Positions 45,562 through 57,315 of a DNA stretch of 64,000 nt are shown here, piece after piece; the stretch's first letter is position 1; every line of letters starts with the position of its first letter. A model generated the notes under the pieces. It saw only the letters and a list, made by a program, of their open reading frames with translations. It had not been told where the DNA came from and ran no database searches. A program made the translations under genes and the position numbers. Origin of the DNA: Perkinsus olseni. Its lineage: Eukaryota > Perkinsozoa > Perkinsida. The DNA lies in assembly GCA_013115125.1 (NCBI GenBank), contig JABANN010000019.1, positions 62,001 through 126,000 of the forward strand, in the 5' to 3' direction.

Positions 45562-46487
45562 ATGTCATATCCCGACTCCGGTGTGCTGCAGCGAGAGAAG
45601 TTCTTCTGGGTCAAAGTTGTAGCCCTTTGTCTGTTTGTTCACTCCGTGCTCAAAACATGTGCTTTCAGGAAGACCACGATGCTCTTGCAGTTCTCTTCCG
45701 ATCTCAGTGGGGATTCATCGGCTTCTTTCTGTTCATGCAAGCCTGGTGTTTCCTGTCGTAAGCACTCACTGGACAGCTCAGTGGCGGTCTCGGCTGCGGT
45801 ATTGTCTTTTGACTCAGGTTTAAAGTCCTGCGGTTTGTTTTCCGACCGGATAAGATGAAGGATCTCCCACCTAGAAGACCTCTGAAAATTAAGAGTAAGC
45901 ATGCTTCTTGCGCGCACGTACCCGGCGGCTTCGATATTGGTATTCATCTACCCTCAGTACCGAAGCTGCCCAAACTGTCGTCATCAAAGAAGGATCGTAG
46001 TCCTGATGGCTATGGTCCAAATCCCTATGCATCGGGCATGGCGTACGGGGGTCCTGCGCCCCTCACCTTCGGAGCACCGATGCACCCCATGGCACAAACC
46101 TATGGAGGCCCGTCACCACAGACACCTTCTCACTCATTCGTCGGCTCATCGCCATTCTATCCTACTTATGCTCACACTGCCGGCCCTTCCTACCCCATGG
46201 CTCAGTCACAGCCTCAACTATCAGCTGTCCCGCCCATGTATCAGAGCCCCTATGGACAGGGGTCGCCCTATCCGATGGAGATGTCACCACAGCCGCAGCA
46301 TTTCAATACAGCACAGCAGCTACCGAGCTACGGCGGCCAGTCGATGGCTGCTACGCAATCCAACTTATCTCCGGGTTATGGCAACCCTCCTATGGGGACG
46401 TATACCCAACCTCCAGGATACGGTTCGCCTGGTTTGTGGGGGAGTGGAACCCCGCAGACGATGCGGTGTGTACCAACAACAGAGTAA
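45562..46487 (+). CDS. Single-pass membrane protein with Pro/Gln/Tyr-rich tail
   Basis: ATG at 45562: MSYPDSGVLQREKFFW, spliced to EDHDALAVLFRSQWGFIGFF and LFMQAWCFLS (one membrane helix), then FKVLRFVFRPDKMKDLPPRR. An A|GTAAGC splice leads to the last exon, IPKLPKLSSSKKDRSPDGYG and a long low-complexity tail with repeated YGG, PPMYQSPYGQ, QPQ and SPGYGNPPMG. The tail resembles prion-like or condensate-forming sequences. It lies 205 bases after gene B and shares the helix-then-basic layout (WILIL...LKILRKR against FIGFF...FKVLRFVF), but lacks the Cys-rich head. It may be a third, remodelled member of the cluster; that is inference. Confidence 0.68.
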
Positions 46488-47521
46488 TTCAGAGAAATCA
46501 ACAGCTTCGGATGTTTGCCGTTCTCTTCAGAGTACTACCGCCGCACGGTCGAAGTCAGAGCAGCTTCAAGTAATGAAGAGTATGAAGTTAACTCTCAGCT
46601 TTAGTGTCATGTACCTTGCATGCTGGCGCGTATCCGTGCAGCGCAAGTAAAATATATAGATGTTGTGTTGTGATTCGTGAGATCAGTAATGCACATGAAT
46701 ACAAGCGGAATGTCTCGCCTATGGTCAATAAATTGTTTATTATAGTGCTGCGCGGTAATCGCAGGCGTTGTTTCAAAGGCAGCACGAGTAACTTGCTCAG
46801 TATCTTCGCGAGGCTAACGCTACAAAAGCACAACGGGTACATGGATTTATTAAGCGACTCCAGAGGGCAAACTAGCGACTAAAAAGCCACTGTGGACGAA
46901 CTACAACGGTGCAGGCACTCAACTGAGGGCGGTTGGTTGACAGAGAGTGGAGAGAAATGATGCTAGGTAAACCACGTTTACCACGAAGTCGAGTTAACCA
47001 ATCACACGCCACCTTGAAGTCAAGTAATGCAACCGACTATCCCTGGGATAAGTTTGAAGAAGTGGAATAGTAGCCCACTTATTCAAACTTGTGCCAGCCC
47101 GGATTTTATGTAAGTTCGCACCTCCAACCGCCATTTCCCCCAGTACTTCCGTGCTCCTGCTGTGGTTGAACACAACAGGGATAACAGCGGAAACAGTGCA
47201 CAACATCCATGTCTGTAACGTCATCGTAATAGCATGTGTGACGGCTTCGGGCCCTTGTTGTTCTTCTTCCATCTCGGGAACCACCTACCGCAAGAGGAAC
47301 TTAGCCGCTCACCATCCCAGTTGGCCGTGCATGTGGTTGACCTAGTAACCTACCGAACAGGCACCTTCCGCCAGCGGTCGAAGCCTGTGCTCTTATGCCT
47401 TTTGTATGCTGCCGTTATGATCGGTTGCCGCCAACGTGTTCTGTTCCACAGTCTGAGAGCTCACAGTCAAAGGAAAATGGGTATGTCAGAAGAGAAGCGT
47501 TCAGCCCTCCTCAGAAGAGTA
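46488..47521. other. Convergent spacer, nothing recognised
   Basis: Lies between the 3' ends of a plus-strand gene (left) and a minus-strand gene (right). Several frames are open for 60-100 codons on both strands, but I found no exon chain or motif. Confidence 0.4.
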
Positions 47522-48356
47522 TCACTGATATTTATCAACCATCTTTTTGAACTGCTGCCGCTCCATCTGAGATCTCGGACGGTCGTATTTGGCCATGAAC
47601 TCTCGATCCTCAAACGTTTTGGGCATGGGCATGTTGTATTGTTTTCGAATCATGTACCTATCGAATGTGACGCGGTGGATGGGGGGATCGGACCCGTAGA
47701 CCCCCCGTCACGGGTTAATGATACCGCAGGTCGAAAAATGGCACAAGAATTTACTACCATTTTCGATCACCACGTAGTGCATCGTGCTCGAGGATAACTT
47801 GGATAACAAACTCCCTGAGAAGAGAGGGCAACTGGCCTCGTGTGGTCATCCGAATGCCTCACTTCGAGACTCCTGCCTTCTCCGCGATGAGTTTCCGCGA
47901 CCGCTCCGTAAAAACATCTCTGTGGTTGGAAGCCAGCTCGATAGGGTTCATAGCCTGGAACACGGCTTGGGCCAAATTGGCTGCCGCAAGGTACTACCGC
48001 AAGAACTTTTATCCCTTTCTTGATATGCTCAATGCCTGCCGACTCCTCAGAAAACTTTGCTCGCATCGAGTGAGCCCCTGACGCTTCCAGGACCTAATCA
48101 GTAGATGAGTAGCCGTTCTTCGCAACCTGCCCAGGAAGACGATAAGCAACTCCGGTTAAGGATCTGCATAATTCTGACGTAATTTCGTATCGCGATTCGA
48201 AGCCGCAAAGCCACCGCGGGTCATCACCTTTTCTTGGTAGTTCTTGAATGCGCCATATGTCCACATCTGCGGCTTCATCAACTCCTCTACCATGTATCGA
48301 TACTGTTCAAACTCATCCTGGTCCTTCCGTCTCTTTCGTGCTACACCAAGCGACAC
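47522..48356 (-). CDS. Helical protein of unknown function
   Basis: Minus-strand exons join well: ARKRRKDQDEFEQYRYMVEE with LMKPQMWTYGAFKNYQEK; MRAKFSEESAGIEHIKKGIK; YLAAANLAQAVFQAMNPIEL with RDVFTERSRKLIAEKAGVSK; EFVIQVILEHDALRGDRKW; and YMIRKQYNMPMPKTFEDREF with RSQMERQQFKKMVDKYQ, stop at 47522. Splices near 47,827-47,872 and 47,658-47,760 are in phase and canonical. An upstream exon with GGLMKGLKDLLLGREEDAET (around 48,450-48,530) probably belongs to it, placing the start beyond 48,356. The protein is soluble and helical. It looks well conserved in style, but I recognise no family. Confidence 0.62.
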
Positions 48357-48529
48357 CGTGGCCAGCGGTAACCACTCATATAGACTAGCGTACTATTACC
48401 CTCGCTCACAGAGTGTCGTATGGAGCCCGTTAAACCAGCCTTAGTCTCTGCATCCTCCTCCCTCCCTAGTAGTAGATCCTTAAGCCCCTTCATAAGCCCT
48501 CCCAGTGCTTGCCCCGAATCCGGCGCTAA

Positions 48530-49219
48530 TGACCCTAGAGGACACCAGCGGCACCGTTGGAAGGAGTATCATCGGCCACTTGTACCGCGAGTACAGCGAG
48601 TCTTTCTGTTCCCGAGCGGCCCGGAATCGTTTTTGTAACGATGGCGAGACTTTCAACTATTCGGCGGCAGTATAAAATTGAGGGTTGGGTGAATGAGATG
48701 AAGCCTCACTTGTAGAGCTATCGCTCGACCGCCGTAAAACCGGAGCTCTCTGTCGGAACGCTGAACTAGGCATCTGGCTCTTCGGTACCGTATTCTGACA
48801 CGAAGTATAAATCGAAAAAGACGCAACGGGTAACCTACCCCTGATCCTCGAACTGCTACGAAACATCGTATCGCAGAGACGTTCACCCTGGCGTAGGGTT
48901 GACGGCTACCAACCGGATATACGCAGAGTTTGAGAGACATGACAGTATGACACTGCTTGGCGAAGTCTCATCAGAGCTGTGGTGAACATCAGCCCCGCCA
49001 AGCTAGGTTCATCACGATTAGGAGATAAACAGGCGAGATTGCGAAAAAGGTCTTTCGGTCTCTCAGCAGGGGATTCGCACCACAGAACCTCGTAACACTT
49101 CCATAACACAACAGAGGATGCAAAGCGGCGGATGAAGCGAAGTGACAATTTCGACATCAGACATCAAATCATAAAAAAGGTTATCGGGCATGAGAATTGC
49201 TAGCATATTCTCATATCGA
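48530..49219. other. Spacer between two minus-strand genes
   Basis: A plus-strand frame starting MTLEDTSGTVGRSIIGHLYR (from about 48,530) stays open for some 47 codons and overlaps the presumed upstream exon of the neighbouring minus-strand gene. I could not tell whether it is real. Otherwise nothing recognised. Confidence 0.3.
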
Positions 49220-52144
49220 TTATATCGCGCGGCCAGCTGCACTTTGAGAGTCCACGGCACTGCCGCCAGCTCCGATGACGGAGGGATTCTCTACATCCTG
49301 CTGCTCCTCCAAGCTCTCACGAAGGCGCTTCTCCTCCTCACTCTTCTTACGGTATCTGAAAGGACTTCAACTCCATCCAGCTGAAGCCTAAGCGGCCACA
49401 CCGACTCAGTACCTTCTATAGATGAGATAAGCAACGAAGAGGATGAGAAGGAACACCGCCACTGAGCCAAGGGTAATCCCAACAACAGCGCCCGCCGACA
49501 GGCCGTCATCGCCACCCTGTGATTCGGCACCTGACCAACCAAAGGGAACACTACATATCATACACTTGGCTGAAATTAAACCAAACCCCGTGGAATGGGG
49601 AGGGTAACGTCATCCTACGCGACAGATCATATCGGTGAGAAAGAAACCGCTCACCTCTCCCATAGACTATGGGCGTTCCATCCAGGACTGCATCAGGAGT
49701 TCCTCCCTCGTCGGACTGGCCTTTCAGCCAGTCTGTTATAGAACTGGCCGCCTCCCCCTCAGCAAAGCCGACTCCGTTCGAAACGTCACCCTGATTAACC
49801 TGACAGTGAGACAAAGGCTACCCTTACTAAAGGTCATAAAATGCCTGCCCTACCACAGTGACGACTTTAAGTATGAGCTCGTCGGCTTCACCTCCCTGCA
49901 AGCGTCTGCGGTCGTTGCTGATGTCCGAGGCGAAACCCAGGTTGAGCTCCTCTGTTTTGAACTCAGGTTTCAGTTTATCATACAGGGATGTCTTCCCAGG
50001 AGCCGAGGGCTCGTAGAGACCGATGTCGATCAACTGCCGGCGGATGCCAGAGATCTAGCACAACACGTGATACGGATCAACATTCTTCGACGGAGCAGCG
50101 TGGGAGACGAGACATCACCTTGTAATTAGATACTATGGTGGTCTTCTCATCTTGCGGCGGAACTACAGGAATGCGATTCGGTACTGGGCACGTGAGATCA
50201 GGCAAATCCTGTTTATATGCCATGTAATAAACTGTCTCATAGTCGAGAGCGCCTGAGCGAAAGCCTCAATAATGCCTCAAGTGCGGCGAAAGATATTGCC
50301 TCTTAAATCAGGATGTGTGAGGTAGATGACGTCCTTGAGTAGAAGATCAGGATTCAAAATGCCATCGTAGAACACGGGATTAGGGAACCCGCCCTGAAGC
50401 CGCACCACAGTGAAAACGCGCGTTCATAACGGTTAGATACCTTATTATAGTCGATCAGACCGCCCTGGCAGCGGACGGCGCGCCAAGAGGTAAGATTCAC
50501 TGCAGTATTACGAGCCACTACTTCGGAAACCTATCAGAGTTGGCATGCAAGGTTTGAGGCTTCCTCGCCCTTCATTTTCACCTTGTCCTCCTTTAGGCCT
50601 GCCCTCGGTATATAGTACTCTACTCCCTGCGCGTAAATAGATGTGCTGCCAGGACCCTGCAACGCCACTGGAGTGTTGCTGACCTAACATGGCAACGACT
50701 TTGTAACTATGAAAAGTCAAGAAACCAGAAAAATGCATCCTGGTGTTGCACGTAGAGAAGAGCGAGAACGACTTGTTAGGTACGATCTCACCTGACCGGA
50801 AGCTCCCAGAGTTTGTAGATCCTGACTGAGACCTCGTGTATTATCCTGGGAGAACATGTAATAGACGTGAGCGTCGTCCATCATGCGAGCCACGTAGGAG
50901 TCTGGTTTTGGGAAATACCTACCAGTGACTAGTAGCAGAACAAATAGCAAGATAACGACATTACCAGTCATATCCTGGAAAAGCCGTGCCCATCCATACT
51001 GAGGGCTTGTAAGATGCCCTAGCAGCAAGAGCTGAAGCTTGCATGTAGCTGGACCGAGTGCTCGCAAAATGAGACGCACCAGTGCTATACTGAACGAAAA
51101 TAGAACACTCGGTGCAGTTGTAGTGTGAGTAGCCGAGTACTCACTGTATCAGTTAATAGAGCCATGAAGAGCATCCATGTGAGCCTCCCCAAAGGACTAG
51201 CTTCGTAACGGTCACTGAAGGGTAAAATAGTCTGGGTCTGTGTGGCAGCCTTGTATGCATCCACGGTGCCGGAGGGAACGATTACAGCGGATAGCTGAAA
51301 CAAATAATAAGCCTTGAATAGCCTTGGGTGAGGATACCGTGCCCTACATTCAGCTCATTCAGCTTAGTGGCATTGTTAGGTCCGCCATAAGCGCCCGTAC
51401 ATGCACCGTTTGCGAATGAACAACCCGCCTCCTTCTTACACTCAGACTCGGGGAGACTTGACGTACACGCCCAAGTGGCAATCTGGGAATAGTAAATATA
51501 TCACCAAACGAGAAAGACTCATTCGACCGAGGAGTGCGGTATAAAAACGTGATGCTACTGCAGAATAGCAATAAGGTGGCCTACCTGAGGAAGGCGTGCC
51601 TGCAACAAAGGCTCCTTGGGCAGGTTGAGGTCGGCCTTGTTCAAGTAAGCAGTAACGGTGGCTAACTTACCCAGGCCCTTATCGAGTATCCCAACCTACT
51701 GACGACGATGCGAGCGAACTAAGGGAAGTCGCTCAGCTTACCATGAGAGTCTCAGTGAGACCCAATGTTTTGACAGGCGTCTCAACCTTGATGTAGTCAC
51801 TGAAGCTACCGGGGTCATTGACTGTCGGATCCTCTGTACCACACCGTACGAATAGCACTTTCACCGAGACCGAGGGCGTCGAGAGTACTTCCAAGGTAGC
51901 GTAGTACCTACAGTAAGACTCGTACCATACGGCAAGGGAAGCCCGCTCGATCTCGGTACTTGTAAGACTGATAATTCTTGATGGTCGTAGAGTACTCGGA
52001 AAAGTAGGAGATGCTGGTCGGAAAGTAGTCGACTTCATTAGCCTTGTCGAACCCGACCACGGGGTCGCCGCACTGTTCCCACTGAGCAGATGCTACCGCA
52101 AAGGACAGAATAAAATACGTTAAAGAGGGAATCACAGCCATCAT
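49220..52144 (-). CDS. Membrane-anchored periplasmic-binding-type receptor
   Basis: Starts MMAVIPSLTYFILSFAVASA, a clear signal peptide, then QWEQCGDPVVGFDKANEVDY with FPTSISYFSEYSTTIKNYQS, spliced to YYATLEVLSTPSVSVKVLFV with RCGTEDPT. Later exons: IATWACTSSLPESECKKEAG, ILPFSDRYEASPLGRLTWML, PDSYVARMMDDAHVYYMFSQ with DNTRGLSQDLQTLG, SYKVVAMLGQQHS, and GGFPNPVFYDGILNPDLLLK with DVIYLTHPDL. The YFP...YS.....Y...K, SPLGRxxW and PDLLLKDxxxLxHP pattern fits class III (TroA/FepB/BtuF-like) ABC substrate-binding proteins. A membrane helix, GAVVGITLGSVAVFLLILFV, and a cytoplasmic tail (RKKSEEEKRLRESLEEQQDV) follow. Bacterial relatives bind iron-siderophores, cobalamin or metals. The nearest known eukaryotic parallel is the diatom siderophore receptor FBP1. 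The ligand here is unknown. Confidence 0.72.
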
Positions 52145-52758
52145 CGTGATTGGCCGGCAACTGCAAAATCTGAAAAGGAATTTTCTGACCCTGGTAGTTC
52201 GGTAACCTGCGGTCGTCATACCGAGTACATCAGCTCAATTCGTCGTCACCCAGCCTTTCCGTCTAGCCTCACACAGCACTCTCCCCCGGTGGCTAGCCTG
52301 CCGCGAGCCTAGTGCCACGGTTGCGGTCGTGCACACTCTTACGCCTCCGGTTCACAACGAAAGAGCTTTATGAGACATAGTGCTTGCTCACGTGCACTGA
52401 GTCCATCCGTATGCGAGAGTTCGTTTCTTATACAGAAATGGAGGCCTTCGCTCAGTTACAACGTCGGAGAGCACAGAAGCATTGAATGAGTACTGCAACT
52501 CAACTCGAAGCTGCATCCTGCGCTGGACAAAATTTAATCACATCTTGCGTTGTTCCTTGCGCATGTCGACCTCGACCCCAGTCAAGATTCTCGAAAGGTG
52601 AGAGCGAACAGATGACCGCCGAACATGATGAGCGCCTTCCCGAACACTTGAGGTCGCCGGAAGCCAGTGGGTTCAAGCCACGCGGGTCATTCATCTGGAG
52701 GAAACGCAAGGTTCTTCAAGACGCGTAAGGCTGAATATTGGGCAGAGCCTGCTTGCAA
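52145..52758. other. Divergent spacer, possible 5' exon
   Basis: Holds the promoters of two divergent genes. A plus-strand stretch at 52,600-52,728 (MTAEHDERLPEHLRSPEASG, FIWRKRKVLQDA) is protein-like and may be an upstream exon of the coiled-coil gene or a short separate gene. Confidence 0.4.
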
Positions 52759-55700
52759 ATGTCTAATGCAGATGAGGATGCCGCAGAAGAGATCGTCCGA
52801 GTAGGAAGGCCGTGGGACGAAACCGAAATTGATGATGTAATATTGCCTGGGGCGGTTAAGTGGACTACTATGGGCTCACTCTCATGCAGTACTTGCGTTG
52901 TCTCCAACAGGGGAGTCCTCAACGGCGTGAATCGCGTATCGTTTGAGGAAATGCGGCGATTCGTACTCCTTCAACGTCCTTCCGTGACCGTAGTTCTTTC
53001 AAGGTTTTCAAATCGCCTCAAGTGCAAAGCGGCTCTGTTGACGGCAGAAATATCATGGCAATGAGGCACGCCAAAGGTAATGCCGACCAGAGACCAGTAG
53101 AGAATGCGCCCGTATGAGATAAGTGGGTCTCTACAGGTGCGTCCACAACCGCTTCCAGCACTTGTCTGAGTGCGGAGGTTTATAACGATGTGCTACTGCA
53201 GAAGCAGGACGAGATCTTCAAGCTCGGCCAAGATATGACCCGGGCGACGACCGAAGGCCACTATAAGAAGGCTGCCTCATTGCGCAGTGAGTCGTGCTCT
53301 GCGTGTTTCCGAAGCTGGCGACAGGTGGTGTTTCGCAGAGCACCTGAGAGAGGCTCGGCAAGAGTACGACACGATGATAGAGAAGCGCGTGGAATACCTG
53401 GCTGGGGTCAAGCAGGAGCAGCTCACGGAGTCTTGGAGATCGATGCGGTGTAGATTTGAGAAGCGGTAATGCGGCCCGCATGAAACCTAGGGACACGTGT
53501 CACCCGAGTCCCCTTAGTGCTCGAATTGGGGCGATTCATAAGCGGGAATTCGCGCCTCAAGCAGAATGTCAGTTGACGTCCTTCGGTTAGCTCCACCTGT
53601 CCCTAGCTTTCAAGCAGGAAATTTATACGGCGTAAGGCGGACCGGCCTGGGCTCCACGGTGGGAGCCGTTTTCTTCGGAGCAGGTTGATCAGTTTCCTGG
53701 ATTAGACTTTCTGTAGGTTCATCGAGGAACGTAAGCGAATAGAAGAGCTCGTCGCTACAACTAAGAATAGACTCTCTGCGGAGCATGAGTGAGCATCATC
53801 AATCCTGCCGCGTCCTCGAGTGTCCTTTCGAGCTTAGGCGGGAGGTTGCGGAGCTTGAGGAAGCCTTTACCAGCGAGACCGCAGATCCCCGTCACTCTTG
53901 GAGCTCTACGTTGCGGGAGTTGATGAAGACTGAACAGCGCTTAGCCGCCATAGGGGACTTCGACGCGGCTGAGCAGTAGGTCGACCCGGTAGGACGGAAT
54001 TCTACAGAGTCTCGCAGATGCCGTGTACGGGGACAAGCCTTGCGACAAAAGGAGTTGGAAGATCACTACCGGAAACGGCAACACCAATTTGAAGTCAATA
54101 AGCGGTAGTAACGGTATCAGAGCGGCTGTCCTGGGTTCTTGAAACGTGGCCGGCGAATATTATCGCAACAGGCATCTTCAACGGCGCCACGCGTCTGAGA
54201 TCGAAGCTGTAGCTCGTCGGGGTGATCGGATGATGGAGTTGGCGCGGCGAAACTACATAACGTCGAGCAAGGCGTTGGACGCGAAGTCCAAGTTCATTGC
54301 CAAGAAGGTCAACAGCTCTACTTCGCTCCTGTCGTACCGGTATGTTTGTAGGTCACTCAGGAGTGTTATAAATTTTCGACGTCAGTCAGAAGACCGCCCA
54401 CGCATGAAACGACGCAGAAGGGCGCTCTTGGCTATCGAGGCACGAAGTTTGGACCTCCGCAAAGAAGGCTGGCCATTTCCCCAGAGCGGTGAAATCATTC
54501 TTCTCATGCGTGCTTGTTATAATTGCTCTGGCTGTGTCGGCGACGTTCCTGTCGAGTGATGGCGTCGAGTTTCAGTAGTCTTACTGGAATGACTCGGGTC
54601 TATAGTCCACTTGGGTACTCTCTCGCAAATGAGCGTCACTCGACGGAGGAGAGATGGCCGTGTGGGAAGGATTGCAGAATTCAGCGCAAGTCCCCCGAGC
54701 TACTGGCATGACGCTCGGGAGTCCGATCTCGAGAACTCTCCTCTGCCTTCTAACATCAAAGTGGGCGACGATATTCTATTGCCTACAGCACGAGCAGCGA
54801 GACGACAGTCCTCTGGGATAAGTAGGAAAGGTTGCAACTCCCCGTCCTCCCTGATGACTCCGACCCTCTGGCTACGGAGGTATCCTGTTTCTCTGAAATA
54901 TCAGCCAGTGAGCGGAGACTTAACTTCCGACGAATCACTTCAGTTAGTTTTCAGCTCGAAGCGATCTTCAAAGCCTCGAGCATAGCATCATGGTGGCGAT
55001 GGAGCGGCAGAGCATGCAAGTGATTGAGTATGTTGATACCAGTCTCAGGGAAGTCAAGCTGATGATAGGCAAGAACCAAGGGCAAACAGGGCAGGGCACT
55101 TCTTTTTTTGGTTTGCTTCGAGGGTTGGCTCGACTCCTCGCACGTAAGAGTTGCGCGTTATCCAGGTGCAGTGGCCCCAGTCATGATAGAGTCCCTTTCA
55201 GAGGAACTCTCCACCCGTCTATCGAGCCGGGCCTCCCCACTGTCCTCGGGTCAGTCACTTGTGTCAAAGCAGAGTACAGGTCGGGCACGGACTGTGAGTA
55301 CTATTCTCGGATCTTCCTCGCTACAGCGCTTGCTTCATTTTGTCTCGTATACGGCACTACTGGAAGGTAGTCTCTTATTTTCTGCCCATGCACAGGAGCA
55401 TTACTCTGGGGGCAGGCCAGCGCCCCTTGCGGAGACGTCCGTTCGGTCTGGTGAAGAGATTGAGGCTGAGAGAGTGATAGCGGGTTGGCGGTATTTCCCT
55501 CCGTGTCGTTCAAATCACGATTTGGTGGAGGCCTTCTAATGTGGGCCTCCTCGCCTCCGTTGTGCGCTTGTTCAGGAGCCCATGGAGGAGGAATCCACTG
55601 GGGAGCTGCCGGATGACATGTTCCAGCCGATAAACTCATTAGACTCGGGTGCTGGTACTGGCGGAGTGCCATGGATAAGCCCGGCGAGGTCGAGGACTGG

Positions 55701-56290
55701 AGGACGGATCAGCTCTGCGAGTGAGGCCCTTGGCTCGCTTGCACGGCTTGAGGTGGTAGTTGCGCCGCGTCGAATGTGTCAGGCTCGGGACGACCGACAA
55801 CTACCTGGGGCATGCTCCGAACTCCTGGCACGACGGGCCATCATATCATCAGGCTACACGAAGGTGCTCAGGACGAGAGTGATAGCGATATGAATCAGAA
55901 TAGAAACAGCGAAGATGAGGAAGAGGAGGAGGAGTTGCCTCTGACCACTAGTGAAGAGCCATCAGTGAGATGAGATCCTCCGACATACGCTATCTCTATC
56001 GTGATCTCGATAGCCGACTAAACCGCGGCCGAACACGAACACACCTGGGGTTCAGAGGATGGACACGGCGGTTCTCTGTGGCACTGAAAAGGAATCTGCT
56101 TCGCGGGAGACTCGGCAGGTGGCGCTGATCATCACTTTCTCCACAGATCTGAACCGTCCACCCTCAGGTTTGCTCTACGGAAAACAACGCATGCGTTGCT
56201 GTGGATGCCGGAGTCAAAGCGGTATCGCAACCGTTGAACCATGCGTCAAGAGACGTCACCAAGAACTCATCATGCGTCTCGACTGAGTAG
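52759..56290 (+). CDS. Long coiled-coil protein
   Basis: ATG at 52759: MSNADEDAAEEIVRVGRPWD. Further exons are rich in charged helices: LLQKQDEIFKLGQDMTRATT with GHYKKAASLR; EHLREARQEYDTMIEKRVEY; FIEERKRIEELVATTKNRLS; RREVAELEEAFTSETADPRH; RQKELEDHYRKRQHQFEVNK; HLQRRHASEIEAVARRGDRM with ELARRNYITSSKALDAKSKF; and MQVIEYVDTSLREVKLMIGK. The C-terminal exons turn Ser/Glu-rich (EEESTGELPDDMFQPINSLD; DSDMNQNRNSEDEEEEEELP) and three phase-0 splices end at NSSCVSTE, stop 56290. It is built like a cytoskeletal, flagellar or centrosomal scaffold, which is inference from composition. The exon from 52,759 to about 53,000 might belong to another gene, and several borders in 53.5-55.5 kb are open. Confidence 0.5.
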
Positions 56291-57315
56291 CCCCTCACAG
56301 TGAGGATGTACTCGTTAGCTTTATAGCGGTCCTCTTCAGACTCGGTGGTTCCCAGCGATCCAACGTGGTCATCCGGCGCTGGATTACTCCGCCGACACGC
56401 ACGACCATCAGAGTAAACAACGCACATTCTGATGAGTGTTATCATTTATACCATCTCTCTCAGTCCCACACAGCTGCCGCTATTCGGCCTAGTTATGGTA
56501 TGGCGATGACGCCACCAGTCCTCTTTCCTCAGTATAGACTAGTCAGCCCCATCGCAGCTGCGGCGTCATTCACTCCTCCCACCGGACTGGCTCGGTCTCC
56601 GGTACAGATCACCCAGAGTGTTCCACTCCGTCGTCGATATCAGCAGTCTCCGGTGACAAAACTGCCTGTACTCGGCCCATCGAACTAGTGGAATCACTTG
56701 TAGGTTACGAGTACTATAACAAGAATGGGGACGCAGGACTGGATACCGCTCCCCCGACCGTGATATGATCAATTAACAGCATTACTACATACAGGCAGTT
56801 GCCAAGTGTGATGATAAGCTTTGGTCTGTTGAGTTGCCGTCAACGCATGAAGTTGGGAGACGCGGTCACATCACAACTGATTTCACATTACTGCCTCGAA
56901 TATCAGAGATGTATAGATAACAACTGTCTGTATAGTTTTATAAGATTACGAACCCTTGCGGTTGAGGAATTCCGGTACGAGGGTACGAATTCCGCTCAGT
57001 TCCGCATCCCCTATCATATCTAGTGATTCCTTGTCGCTGCTGATGACATTGATCCCCACTGATCTTACTCTTACAAACACTGCTCCTCGTCAGTTAGTTG
57101 AGAAACGGTAACGATTATCGACATTGACTGTCGTGTATAGACAGCTTGATTACTGTCATCAAACAAATGTCGCACTTATCTCCTTTAAAGACTCCATGTG
57201 AACGGTATAACAACAGAAGAAACTACAACTTCTGATGCATACGAAAACTACTCAGCGTGAAACGGAGGAAAACAGGGCGGTGAACAATGCAAAGGTGAAT
57301 GACGTCGCACCAGGT
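56291..57315. other. Spacer with one possible exon
   Basis: A plus-strand stretch from a splice acceptor at about 56,456 to a stop at 56,688 reads AAAIRPSYGMAMTPPVLFPQ and GLARSPVQITQSVPLRRRYQ, Pro-rich and protein-like, but its upstream partner was not found. The minus strand is also open at 56164-56445; there it overlaps the last exons of the coiled-coil gene and is taken as a shadow. Confidence 0.35.

Noticed and set aside
45639-45947. Minus-strand frame of 102 codons
   Set aside because: Overlaps well-supported plus-strand exons of the third cluster gene; no motif of its own.
53185-53470. Possible kinesin or myosin tail
   Set aside because: Only generic coiled-coil character; no motor domain or family signature near it.
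56164-56445. Minus-strand open frame of 93 codons with protein-like composition
   Set aside because: The plus strand here joins three exons with matching phase-0 splices into the end of the coiled-coil gene; the minus frame is taken as its shadow.
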